DNA of 40,091 nt from a virus. The stretch's first letter is position 1. Every line of letters starts with the position of its first letter. Below, in pieces: positions 13,778-23,100 of this stretch. The DNA lies in IMG/VR virus record IMGVR_UViG_3300010373_000086, positions 1 to 40,091 of that record; one strand, 5' to 3'. The notes beneath the pieces are model-generated. The model had not been told where the DNA came from. It saw only the letters and a program-made list of their open reading frames with translations, and ran no database searches. The translations under genes and the position numbers were made by a program.

Positions 13778-15100
13778 TTAGACAGCTGGGCTGAGCGCTT
13801 CGAGATAGGGTGGTTGGGCGAGGGCTAGTTCGTTCAAAGCTTGCCCCTTGTCTTCTACCGTCACCGTCCAGCTTGTGATCCGCCACTCTTGGTCGAGACC
13901 AGCGGGGAATCCTGGGTCGAACACGTCGCCGTCCTCTCCTAATTCGGGCATGACGAGCTGCACATCGTCACCGACTACGAAGGAACCTACGGGGAGGTTC
14001 GGGTCGAATGCGCTGAGCGTCACCTTTGGTGCTACTGGTGCGTAACTGTACATCGCGAGGTCACTAGTCCCGAACTGTGACAACAGGCTTGTGATGTGTT
14101 GTGATTGTGCGGTGGCATGACTTATGACGCGCTCCCACAACAGGTAGCCTTGTTCTAGCGGGTTGATGTTCTCCGCGACGACTATCGCACCCGAACCGCC
14201 GATCTCGAATACTTGGTTGGCTGTTTGTGTGCCGTCCTCGGGGATTTTATAGTTGCGTGCGAGCGTCAGGTCAATACTGAGATTGTTCTCAGAGACCGTT
14301 CTGCCGCGCCTAGGGTAACTCAGGTTGATAGTACCTACGAGCGGTGATCCCGGCCCAGAACTGTACGCGACGTCGATCCCGAAGTCGGGTCCAGCACCGA
14401 GACCCAACTGTGATAGTTGTGTGACTATCGTGCCGACCATTTGGACACTTGCATAGGGGTATTGGACTGCTACCCAGTCGGCTTCTGGTGCGACTGGTTT
14501 AGAGCCGGATGGCGTTTCGCCGTTGAGTAGGATCCCGAGACCGCCGAGTGGATCGCCGTACGGTACGCTGAGGGCATCGCTAAGCAATTGCACGCATATC
14601 AGTGATGCGTCCCACGGGGTCGCCGTCCAGTACGGCATCGCTTTTTCACCGGAAATGCCCGAGAATGGGGGGGCCGAATAGTCTGTTGCTTGTGCTCGAC
14701 TTTGTTCAAAATATGCCCATATCTCACTACACGTGATTTCTACGGGTGTAGGAGGATTAGACCTGTTTCGAGGTAGCACCACCCCGGCCCAAACGACCGC
14801 TCCTTCATAATCGACGACAATCAAGCTCTTGTTGGGGATCGTTGCCGCTATCGGGTTGGTCCCCCTCACGCGGGGGTCCATTAGGTCGATACTCGCGGTC
14901 AGCTGTTGTGCGGTATTGAGCTGCTGTCCAAACTTGACTTTCTGCAACGGGAGCTGCGCGAGCGGCATACCAGTCTTGAAATCGTATGCATAGTAGCTGA
15001 ATGGGTTCCGGACAATATCCGCTGTACTAGTAGCTACTGGTGACGGTTTCGGTTTTGGTGAGGCTTCAACAATCTCGTCTAGCAGCAATAGGAGCGACAT
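13778..15100 (-). CDS. Tail hub / minor tail protein
   Basis: 440 residues. After a Pro/Ser/Lys-rich start, the sequence (YYAYDFKTGMPLAQLPLQKV, QQLNTAQQLTASIDLMDPRV, LIVVDYEGAVVWAGVVL) matches the first domain of siphovirus hub proteins (gp27/Gp37-like) that connect to the distal tail protein. The middle part (SEIWAYFEQSRA, ISFxxxQL-type segments) and the long C-terminal beta domain fit the same class. No enzymatic domain is seen. It is downstream of the distal tail gene, as expected. Confidence 0.75.
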   Translation of the reverse strand: MSLLLLLDEIVEASPKPKPSPVATSTADIVRNPFSYYAYDFKTGMPLAQLPLQKVKFGQQLNTAQQLTASIDLMDPRVRGTNPIAATIPNKSLIVVDYEGAVVWAGVVLPRNRSNPPTPVEITCSEIWAYFEQSRAQATDYSAPPFSGISGEKAMPYWTATPWDASLICVQLLSDALSVPYGDPLGGLGILLNGETPSGSKPVAPEADWVAVQYPYASVQMVGTIVTQLSQLGLGAGPDFGIDVAYSSGPGSPLVGTINLSYPRRGRTVSENNLSIDLTLARNYKIPEDGTQTANQVFEIGGSGAIVVAENINPLEQGYLLWERVISHATAQSQHITSLLSQFGTSDLAMYSYAPVAPKVTLSAFDPNLPVGSFVVGDDVQLVMPELGEDGDVFDPGFPAGLDQEWRITSWTVTVEDKGQALNELALAQPPYLEALSPAV

Positions 15101-15109
15101 AGCGTACGC

Positions 15110-15790
15110 CTAGACGAGCAAATCGTAAAACATTTCGTATGTCCAAGATGAACTATCGCTCGGGATCACCTGTATCTGAAATACTCCCGGGAGTACAGCA
15201 TTTTCCCTATATGCGTCTTCGGCATTGCCCGGCGTACCGACTTCCAAGCCCGGTGCCATCTGAAAGGCACGAGATGCTTCGACTGCCGGAAATCGGCATA
15301 TAACCTGGTCGGGGTTTCCCCCAAATACCGAGACGGTAAGCGCCTTGCCACCACCGGGATTGCCTGTGATATGCAGGTTTATATGTAGCTTAGTCCAGTT
15401 GTAGTTAGTAATAGGCGCCGTTGCTGCTGTTTTTGTGCGCACTTCCGATGCGAACGCAACCAACTGATGATGATTGTTCCGTTGCTGATCGAAATTGCCT
15501 TCCGCATTACAGAGACCGATTGACATCTGTGCCGTATTCTGTCCCACTGAGTTATCGGGAAGCGCAGCAGAATTTAGGCTCGGTACTAGTTCACCAGTGC
15601 TGGTCATTATCCCAGGCACAACGGCCGCCATGCCATTATGTGGTCTCGGGCTAGCCGAACCTACAGCCTGAACGGCTCGTTCCCATTCCGATCCGTTCCA
15701 GAGCATTGGCCCCACTTCTTGATACTTCTGGCCGCCCTGAAGGGAGCTGGCTACTTCTTCTCCGCTTCCAGGTGTTCTTGGTGAACCCAT
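15110..15790 (-). CDS. Minor tail/virion protein, paralogue of the gene at 7020
   Basis: 226 residues with AAGGAGG ahead of the ATG. It shares its ordered motifs with the protein at 7020-7643: GSxR start, MLWNGSEWE, LCNAEGNFDQQRNN, NYNWTKLHINLHIT, QMAPGLE and a closing QIQVIPSDSSSWTYEMFYDL. It has an extra 20 residues near the N-terminus. The protein is beta-rich and lacks Cys pairs or catalytic motifs. A virion or tail-fibre role is inferred from its place between the distal tail and hub genes. Confidence 0.75.
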   Translation of the reverse strand: MGSPRTPGSGEEVASSLQGGQKYQEVGPMLWNGSEWERAVQAVGSASPRPHNGMAAVVPGIMTSTGELVPSLNSAALPDNSVGQNTAQMSIGLCNAEGNFDQQRNNHHQLVAFASEVRTKTAATAPITNYNWTKLHINLHITGNPGGGKALTVSVFGGNPDQVICRFPAVEASRAFQMAPGLEVGTPGNAEDAYRENAVLPGVFQIQVIPSDSSSWTYEMFYDLLV

Positions 15791-15812
15791 CGGTTCGTCC
15801 TCCTTACCCTTA

Positions 15813-16784
15813 CTACAGTATGTATGCGCTCGCCCATTCGGCGGTTAGTACGCCCGACGGTTCTGGATCTTCAGTCAAGAACTGGATAGTGTTCAACCCC
15901 CGAGGCAGCGTGAACCATTGTGAGCCGGGGGCCCTCGTGTACCATCGGGTCGCGCCTATCGTGCTGCCTGCCGTGAAATACGTCGCGGTTTTCATGTCTG
16001 TGTTGAGTACGAGCCTGTCGCCTGCCGCCATCGTCAGTTCGAACGTGAGGTTCGGTGAGTTTTCAGCGGAGGCGAGAGTGATCGACGGGTTCGTGCAGGG
16101 TCCTTCGACGGTCAGGATCGGCTTCGTGTCGATGTTGCCTTCATTGTTGAGACTCAAGACACCAGCGACGCTTCCTCCACCAAAAGACAGGGGGAAGACG
16201 AGAGGGAAGGAGAAGCCCGAACCTGTACCGGGTGGAGTGACGGATGCTGATTGGGTTGGTGTGGAGTAGAGCCTCGGGTCACTCGCAGCAAACAGGAGCG
16301 TCACCCCACCCAATTCTCCAAGGGCGAACGTGATGTCGATAGGTATGCTCCGCTTGCGGACGCGGGCCATCGAGACGAGCGTCCCGTACCCCGGCAAGCT
16401 GACGTACAATGGAGCCTCGACGACGCCTTTCGGGACCGTCGCCGCAGCCAAGGCTCGCCAAGCATGAGCGAAGCTCACATCGTCTTTCTGCAGGTCCCCT
16501 TCGAGGGTTAGTTCTCCGCCGGCCATCACGTCGAGACCTACGAACATGCCGTGTTCCCTGGGACGTTCGCTATCCCCACTCCTGATGGTCGGTAGCTCGG
16601 CCCCGTTGATCTTCTTCAGCTCGACGCTCGTGTTCGGACCCAACAAAAGATCGTAGAACCAGAACTGGTAAGGAGCGAGGGTAGGGACTTCGACGCTCGG
16701 GGCTGGGAAGGGCTTCTGGTAGTAGCCGGGTTCGAGCGTGACTGGTTTGGCCGTGCTCGGAGAGCCGGGGATGAGGATCGGCAC
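15813..16784 (-). CDS. Distal tail protein (siphovirus Dit-like)
   Basis: 323 residues from a GTG at 16784 with GGAAGGGG upstream. The N-terminal half carries the features of Dit proteins (FWFYDLLLGPNTSVELKKIN, a loop, then FVGLDVMAGGELTLEGDL and LFAASDPRLYS), which form the hexameric ring at the tail tip. The C-terminal half is a jelly-roll type domain (VAGVLSLNNEGNIDTKPILT, WFTLPRGLNTIQF), as usual in this family. It precedes the hub gene in transcription order. Confidence 0.8.
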   Translation of the reverse strand: MPILIPGSPSTAKPVTLEPGYYQKPFPAPSVEVPTLAPYQFWFYDLLLGPNTSVELKKINGAELPTIRSGDSERPREHGMFVGLDVMAGGELTLEGDLQKDDVSFAHAWRALAAATVPKGVVEAPLYVSLPGYGTLVSMARVRKRSIPIDITFALGELGGVTLLFAASDPRLYSTPTQSASVTPPGTGSGFSFPLVFPLSFGGGSVAGVLSLNNEGNIDTKPILTVEGPCTNPSITLASAENSPNLTFELTMAAGDRLVLNTDMKTATYFTAGSTIGATRWYTRAPGSQWFTLPRGLNTIQFLTEDPEPSGVLTAEWASAYIL

Positions 16785-16804
16785 GCATGCCCCTTCCTTC
16801 TTTG

Positions 16805-17527
16805 TCAGCGAGCGCCGGGCACCGGCATGACCGGCGGTTTGCGTCGACCGATCGGCTCAAGCAGCTCCACAGGAGCCACGCCACGCAAATAGGCCGCAGT
16901 CACATCGAGGCGAGCATGGCCGAGTTGCTGTTGGATGGTGTACACGTCGATCCCCTCTCGCCAGAGCTCGACTGCGTGCTCGTGACGGAAACTGTGTGGG
17001 TTGGCTCGTCTGCGGAGTCCTGCTCGAGCGGCTGCATCTCGTAGTTGCCTGCGAGCATCGGTGGCGCCTATCGGCCGGCCTGCTGTCGGACCCGAGAGGA
17101 CACAGAAGATCGCTCCGAACGGAAGCTCTCGACGGGCCTCAAGCCACGGTTCGAGCTGTTTCCACGCCCACTCGTCCATCGCGCTGATCCTGCGCTTGTC
17201 GCCCTTGCCGTGCCTGACCGTGATCGCCAGGTCTCTCGGGTTCAGGTCGCGCTCCTCCAACGCTAGGGCCTCGCTGATGCGAAGGCCGGTGCGCCAGAGG
17301 ACCACAATGAGCGCTCGGAGGCGCATCGAGGACAGTTCGGCAAGTCTTCCTGCACGGTGAGGCTTGCAGGCTCCCAGCAGCGCCACGACGTCCTGGACCT
17401 GAATCGGGTCTGGCGGGAAGCGGCATCCCTTCGTGACCGGCGGCCTGCCGGCGTGATAGCCAGGTGTCGCTGCCGGGCTCAGCCTGCGTCCGCGTACGTC
17501 GAGGCGGATACCATCCTTGGTGCTCAT
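16805..17527 (-). CDS. Short tyrosine recombinase (integrase)
   Basis: 240 residues; AAGGAG about 10 bases upstream of the ATG. The catalytic set is complete: TGLRISEAL (R83), HGKGDKRR (K108), HSFRH (H178, R181), LGHARLD (H204) and the nucleophile Y213. The N-terminal part before the catalytic domain is only about 60 residues, so most of the core-binding (SAM-like) domain is missing compared with XerC/D-type enzymes of about 300 residues. Role: DNA strand exchange for integration, inversion or resolution. The location between the tailspike and distal tail genes is unusual for an integrase. Confidence 0.85.
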   Translation of the reverse strand: MSTKDGIRLDVRGRRLSPAATPGYHAGRPPVTKGCRFPPDPIQVQDVVALLGACKPHRAGRLAELSSMRLRALIVVLWRTGLRISEALALEERDLNPRDLAITVRHGKGDKRRISAMDEWAWKQLEPWLEARRELPFGAIFCVLSGPTAGRPIGATDARRQLRDAAARAGLRRRANPHSFRHEHAVELWREGIDVYTIQQQLGHARLDVTAAYLRGVAPVELLEPIGRRKPPVMPVPGAR

Positions 17528-17550
17528 GGAGTGTCTGCTCCTTGGGCCAT

Positions 17551-17579
17551 GCCCCGGGACGTTGGCGCGTCGCCGGGGC
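17551..17579. terminator. GC-rich hairpin between tailspike and recombinase genes
   Basis: GCCCCGG-GACG (17551-17561) pairs with CGTC-G-CCGGGGC (17568-17579) around the loop TTGGCG, with one bulged base. It lies 150 bases past the tailspike stop and 24 bases before the recombinase start (17527). It may end tailspike transcription or control the recombinase; no U-tract follows. The other 150 bases of this gap show no gene. Confidence 0.45.
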
Positions 17580-17732
17580 GCTTTATGTTGGCCTACGAAG
17601 CTAGTCGACTCCGATCCCGTGGTCGGGGTTTATGGACGGATGTACGACTGTCCGGCATCACGCGCGAGGGCGACCGCTCCGACCTATTCCCCTCGACAGA
17701 CTAGCCCTGCTCACGCATAGCGGCAGTCCCGG

Positions 17733-20153
17733 CTACCCTGCCGAGTACCCGGCTTCGACGAAGAACTGTGCGGCGGTCGTCGCCACATTTACTGCTGTAT
17801 GGACCACGATTTTGGACGATGTCATCGTCACCCACCACAACTGTTGGGGAGTGGCTTCCTTGGGAGTGACATTGACCCAAGTCGGGGTCTGCTGGAGGCC
17901 GTGCGCAACTTCGCCTTCGGCTTTGCCCACTGCGACGGTGACGGAGCCGCGGAACGGGTTGCGCACATTGTTTGCGTTTATCCCAGTGAAACGCAGGCTT
18001 ATACCTGCCGCGCTAGTAGGAACGTACAGAGTCGTTTGATCGGGTTGGGACGTCCAGTATTTGAAGTCGCCGTAGATGTTGTTGAGCGCCCGGTTGCCCT
18101 GGGTCACGATGGCACGGTCGGGGACTTCTTTGTGCGTGCCGCCAGTGCAGCCGGTCAGGAAGTGTTGGCCGATCCCGGTACCGACGGGTAGACCGGAGGC
18201 GGGTATGCCCGCGACGCCTGTGAGCTTCTTGCCCACTATGCCCGTGTAGGAGAGCGCGACGGCGGGTACGGTGCCTTCCTGTTCGAGCGACGGGAAGGCC
18301 GTCACGACACCGCCACCGGGCTTGAATCCAAGCGCGGCCGGTTCGGACTCAAGTTCGATTTCCGTTTCGCCTTCGGCCGCTGCTTTGGCTAGGCCGCCTG
18401 TTGCGCTCGTGGTCCCCGTGTAGCTGATTACGTCGCCCAACACTGAGAACAAGATCGTGCCGCCCACAGTCGATCCCTGCGGACAGAAGTTGCGTGCGTT
18501 GAGCACCTGGATTTCCCCCGTTGTAGCATCAACGGTCCCGCCCGCTTTGGCTACCACCGCCGACCACGCACCGTTCTCATAGGGACGAGAGATACGCCCC
18601 CTCATCCTCAGGTCAATGTCAACGTTTTCAAACCGGCTAAGTGTTGACCCGCTCTTGCCGATCCCTATCACGGCCGCGCCGCCTCCCGCGACCGCCCAGC
18701 TTGCCTGGAATATTTCGCCCTTGATCGTGATGCCTGCCCGCGTCTGTGAGCTACCCATCGAAAGGGTGTCGAGCATCACTGCTGCGTATGGCGGCGTGTC
18801 GATATAGATGTTCGGTGCGGTATAGCTACCTGCGCATAGGCGCAGGAGGGCGCGCGCATTGCGCGCATTCCAGTTTCCCCCTGATACCACGCCACTGGGA
18901 TGGTAATGCACATCGTTCCAATCAGGGGACGCCATGAATAGATCCCCCAGCGCTGCGTTAGCGCCCGCGAAACTAACCGTGCGCCCGTCGGGCGCATAGG
19001 GCATGATTTCGCGACTATAACGGTTGCATTGGAACGCCTGACAGTTGTTCAGATGGATGTTGCTCGCAGATACCGAATAGCCGGGAACACCCTGCGCTGC
19101 GAAACCCGAGCCGGGACATCCCTTGGGGTACACATTCTCGATCACGACCTGGCGCGACTGTATCGCGACGCCATGCCCCGTCTGGTTGAACGGGACTACG
19201 AGCGTCTCCGCGAGAGGGGTAATAGACTGGCCCGCTACCACTGTCGCCACTTCGAGTAGCGTCGAACCACTGACGCCCGTGAACGAACACAGATGTTCCC
19301 CAATCCACAGTTCGCCTTTGCCGCCGCTGATGAACGCAGCAAAAGCCGCTGTCGAGCGGTCCATCGTGAGCGTTTTCGGCGCATTCGTGATGGTCGGATT
19401 TTCGGCCAGCTTCGCTTCGGCTGGCACAGGAGGACCGGCGAGTTCCTTGTTGCTCAAGAGCGTACAGCCGCCGTGGATTTCCCAGCCGGAGTTACCAACG
19501 GTCGAAGTGCCCCAAAGGGCATCTTCGACGAAGTTCCCCTGCCCAGCATTGAGCCTGATGAAGCATTGGGCTGGTCCCGCGAGGACAAGCCGCTGTTGTT
19601 GCAGCATCCTGAGCGTGTTCTCTTTGTAGGCCGTGGCGCTCGTGTTCGGAGCGACGTAGACGATGCCGCCTTCGCCGACCTGGCTCAGTGCGTGACCGAT
19701 CGTCGCATAAGCGGTGCCCCACTTGTGGCCATTGTTTGCGTCGCTTCCTTCGGTGGTGACATAGGCCACCTTGGGGCTGCCGCTTTCCACCGAACTAAGC
19801 AGTGGTACGAGGCCGGCACCCACGGCCGCTTTGCCTGTTCCCGGATCGACACCAGCAAGGTCTTGAGCTCGTAGCGCGACAACCTCAGCCGCGGCAGCCG
19901 TGTTCCCGAGATAGGTGGCTACCACGTCGAGGTCCTGCTCAGCAACCACATAGCCGGGGAGCTGCCCGTTCGAGTCGGCCGTCAAGGGTTGCGTGAGCGT
20001 TTCCCCGACCGTCGCGGTTGCATACACGGTCACGGGGGTTGTCGTCCCGTGTTCATACACATGCGCGGTCGCTCCTACGGCCGGCTTATACGTGCCTTGT
20101 ATGAGGATCGTCCCGTTGGGGAGGGAACTGAGGGGTACTAGGCTGGTTGTCAT
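17733..20153 (-). CDS. Tailspike / tail fibre with a beta-helix body
   Basis: 806 residues. Residues about 1-125 are an N-terminal particle-binding-like beta region (LPNGTILIQGTYKPAVGATA). From about 130 the sequence shows right-handed beta-helix character typical of tailspikes and pectate-lyase folds: VTTEGSDANNGHKWGTAYAT, then GGIVYVAPNTSAT, and repeated short strands with Asn/Gly turns up to about 700. The C-terminal 70 residues form a small beta domain (GSVTVAVGKAEGEVAHGLQQ). No catalytic acid pair could be assigned. Likely role: receptor binding or polysaccharide degradation at the tail. It lies directly after the tape measure gene, ahead of the distal tail gene, which is not the usual order. 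Confidence 0.75.
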   Translation of the reverse strand: MTTSLVPLSSLPNGTILIQGTYKPAVGATAHVYEHGTTTPVTVYATATVGETLTQPLTADSNGQLPGYVVAEQDLDVVATYLGNTAAAAEVVALRAQDLAGVDPGTGKAAVGAGLVPLLSSVESGSPKVAYVTTEGSDANNGHKWGTAYATIGHALSQVGEGGIVYVAPNTSATAYKENTLRMLQQQRLVLAGPAQCFIRLNAGQGNFVEDALWGTSTVGNSGWEIHGGCTLLSNKELAGPPVPAEAKLAENPTITNAPKTLTMDRSTAAFAAFISGGKGELWIGEHLCSFTGVSGSTLLEVATVVAGQSITPLAETLVVPFNQTGHGVAIQSRQVVIENVYPKGCPGSGFAAQGVPGYSVSASNIHLNNCQAFQCNRYSREIMPYAPDGRTVSFAGANAALGDLFMASPDWNDVHYHPSGVVSGGNWNARNARALLRLCAGSYTAPNIYIDTPPYAAVMLDTLSMGSSQTRAGITIKGEIFQASWAVAGGGAAVIGIGKSGSTLSRFENVDIDLRMRGRISRPYENGAWSAVVAKAGGTVDATTGEIQVLNARNFCPQGSTVGGTILFSVLGDVISYTGTTSATGGLAKAAAEGETEIELESEPAALGFKPGGGVVTAFPSLEQEGTVPAVALSYTGIVGKKLTGVAGIPASGLPVGTGIGQHFLTGCTGGTHKEVPDRAIVTQGNRALNNIYGDFKYWTSQPDQTTLYVPTSAAGISLRFTGINANNVRNPFRGSVTVAVGKAEGEVAHGLQQTPTWVNVTPKEATPQQLWWVTMTSSKIVVHTAVNVATTAAQFFVEAGYSAG

Positions 20154-20170
20154 CTATCGCTCCCCCTTCC

Positions 20171-23100
20171 CTATGCTGGTATTTGCGTCCGCATGACCCA
20201 GCCGACCTCTGAAGCGATAGCTGCCGCGTCGGTCGGGTTTACTCCCTCGATGTTCACGGTCAGTCCAGAACCGGCGTATTGCGTGTTCGCCTCAGCCTTA
20301 GTCTTTTCGATAAGGGCCTGCTGTTCAGCCTCGGCGATGTTCGCTTTGTCTTGCGCTTCGACAAGTATCTTGTTGGCTTCAGCGAGCACGATTTCCGCAT
20401 GGCCTTTAGCGTTAGCGACGGCGTTCGATGCTTCCTGCTCGGCCTTCGCGGCGTTCGCTTCTGCGGTACTCAAAGCATTTTGAGCCTGTTGGAGAGCGGC
20501 ACTCGACGCATTCTTCGCGGCCGCAAGGGATGCTTCGGCTTGGGCGACCTGCTTGGACTGTTCCGCCTTCGCGTGTTCTACCGCGGCCTCCGCTATCTGC
20601 TGTTGGGCTTGTGTGCCTGTCGCGACCTTCTGAGCCGCGTTTTCGGCTTCCTGCACAGCCTGGTTAGTCGTCCTCGTCACATTGTCCAGGTTCTGTTGGG
20701 CGCCTTGGATCGCAGCGTTCTCGTTCTGTTCAGTCGTAGCGACCGATGTCTTCGCTTGTCCGACCAACACATCCTGTTGGGCAGTCACGGCATCGATCAT
20801 TGCTTGGGTAGCAGCAGTAGCGGAGTCCGTTTCGGTTTGGGCTTTGTCGATCGCTTGTTGAGCGAAGGCGTTCTGTGCGTCATAGCCGGTCTTCATCTGG
20901 TCCAATGAGACCTGTTGTTGTTGCGCGACGAGGTTCAGCCCGTATAGTCCGCGCTCGCCAAGCTTGTCAACTTCGGTTTGTGAGCGGTCCTGTATCTGTT
21001 GGACCGCAGCAGCGTTAGCGTCAGCCATTTCCTGCGTATTGTCCCGGATTGCGGTAGCCTCAGCGCTCATCGCATCGCTGATAGACTGTCCCGCGTCCTT
21101 CAATGCGGTGGTCGCATTGTTGATGCCGGTAACCATCAGGTTCTCGGCGTCCTTCCAGCCTTCGATGACCTTCATCGCCATGTCTTCAGCGATCTTTGTC
21201 TGGTCTTTCATCTCGACTACTTCGAGATTCATCTTGCGAACGTCAGCCTTCTCCTGGGACGCCAATAGCTCTGCGTCAAGGGTCGAGAGCGCCTGCTTAT
21301 GTGCAACTGTGAGCTGACTAGCGAGTTGGACTAGACCCTTTTCGTGGGTGGCACGCAGTTCCTTGACTAGCTTGTCGAACGCTTTCTCGGCCTCAGATTT
21401 TGCGGTCGTCAACGTGGGTTGTGCTATGCCACTACCGTGCGCGTTCTCAACAACGGTATGGGCACCGAGCAGCTTCTCAAGAATCTTGATATTGCCGGTT
21501 TGGATATCCGCTTCATATGTCTTTAGCTTGCCAGTTCCGCTGCCTTCCAGGCGCTTCATCGCAGCTGCGTGCTTCTTGGCTTCCTTTTCTTCGGTCGCGG
21601 CGACCAGGTTCGCTACACCAAGAGCAGACCCCGGTTTACCGAGTGTGGCAAGAAACTTGGAATACTCGACCGCAGCCGGTGTGACTTGTCCCTCCTTATA
21701 ACCAGTGGTCGCCTGAGCGAGCGTCCTTCCTCCACCGGCACCGAACCCGAACTCAAGTCCGGTTCCCGTCTTCGCGTATGTACCGATCGTTTGGCCAGCC
21801 TTGACCCTTTGTCCTTCTCGGACCATTGACGCGATCTGCTCCGCGTAATAAACATGTTGGCCCTTGTGGGTACCGCTAGTCAGCTCCTCTTCGATCAGCG
21901 GCTCGCCCTTATACCAGTCCTGGATGATCTTGTCGATAACACCCGACCCGATAGCGCCGATGCGGGCACCGGGATGCAGGCCACTGAAGTCAATGCCCTC
22001 ATCCTCCCGGCCTCGATGCAAACCAGCGGGATCTAGGAATGGGCTGACGTAAGGTTCGACCTTCCTTTTTTTCTTCTTTGAGCCTGTCGCCGATTCGAGA
22101 TATTCTTTGAGCGCCTTGGATTCCGTTGGATGCGTTTCGTGACTTGTCGCTGCGTGACTCGCACCCTTGGGCGCGCTCGAACCGAATGCGCGTTCCATGA
22201 TCTTCGGTATCTGCGAGTTTTCGGGACGCTCAAACTTGCGTATGAACAATTCAGCGGCCTGACGCGAAGATTTCGCTCCCTCCAGTCCCTTTAGGGTGCC
22301 TCGTTCACCGTGATTGAGTTCATACCAGAGGTATTCGAGCTGCTCCTGCATCGAGTCGCCGGGACCGGCAGCATTGCCCGGCCCGATCTTGCCGCCAGCG
22401 TACTTCTTGAGTCCTTCAAGGCGCGAGCCGAGCCATTGGGCTATGCCATACGCCCCTTCGCTACCAGTCGCCTTGGGATTGAGCCCTGATTCCCCATACA
22501 GGGCACGCATAACGCCTTCGGCGGCGGGATGGGACAACCCGTGCTTTTGTAGGAAGGAAGTGACGTTGCCACCAGCGGCACTGCCGACGGGACCCTTTGC
22601 ATAATGTACTTCTTTTTCGCCGAGGGTTTCACCCCCGATCAGTTCGCTGAGGCTTTTTGCTTGTTTTTCACCCGTGATTCCTTCGAGGGCCGCACCGAAG
22701 GCGTGCGCTCCAACTTCAGCGCTAGCGAAAGCGACGCCGATCATGCCGATCTTGCCTGCTAGGGACGCAAACGATGCTCCTGCAGCAGTATTGCTTGCCT
22801 CTATCTCCGAGTCGGCCGCCGCGACCGCACCGGCCTCCGTCGCCATCGTGCCCTCAATCCCACTGGCCGCAGTCTCTGCCGAAGTTGCTGTTCCGGCGAA
22901 GCCCGTGTCGATCTCCTCGAAGGACATTTGCATCTTCGCCGCCTCGGCCTCGACGGCAGCAGACGACGTCGCTGAGGCGGCCTCGATTTTTGCTGAGGAG
23001 ACGGTGGCCGCCTCATCCTCAGCGGTGAACCTGGCGATCACCCTGGCGGCAGCAGACTCAACAGCCCCAGCGAATTTGGCCAGATCGCCGACAGCGGTAG

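Noticed and set aside
17581-17732. Possible tRNA or small RNA between tailspike and recombinase genes
   Set aside because: No cloverleaf could be folded and no T-loop signature is present.
22033-22233. Basic small frames inside the tape measure gene
   Set aside because: Out-of-frame readings of a GC-rich long gene; no start signals.
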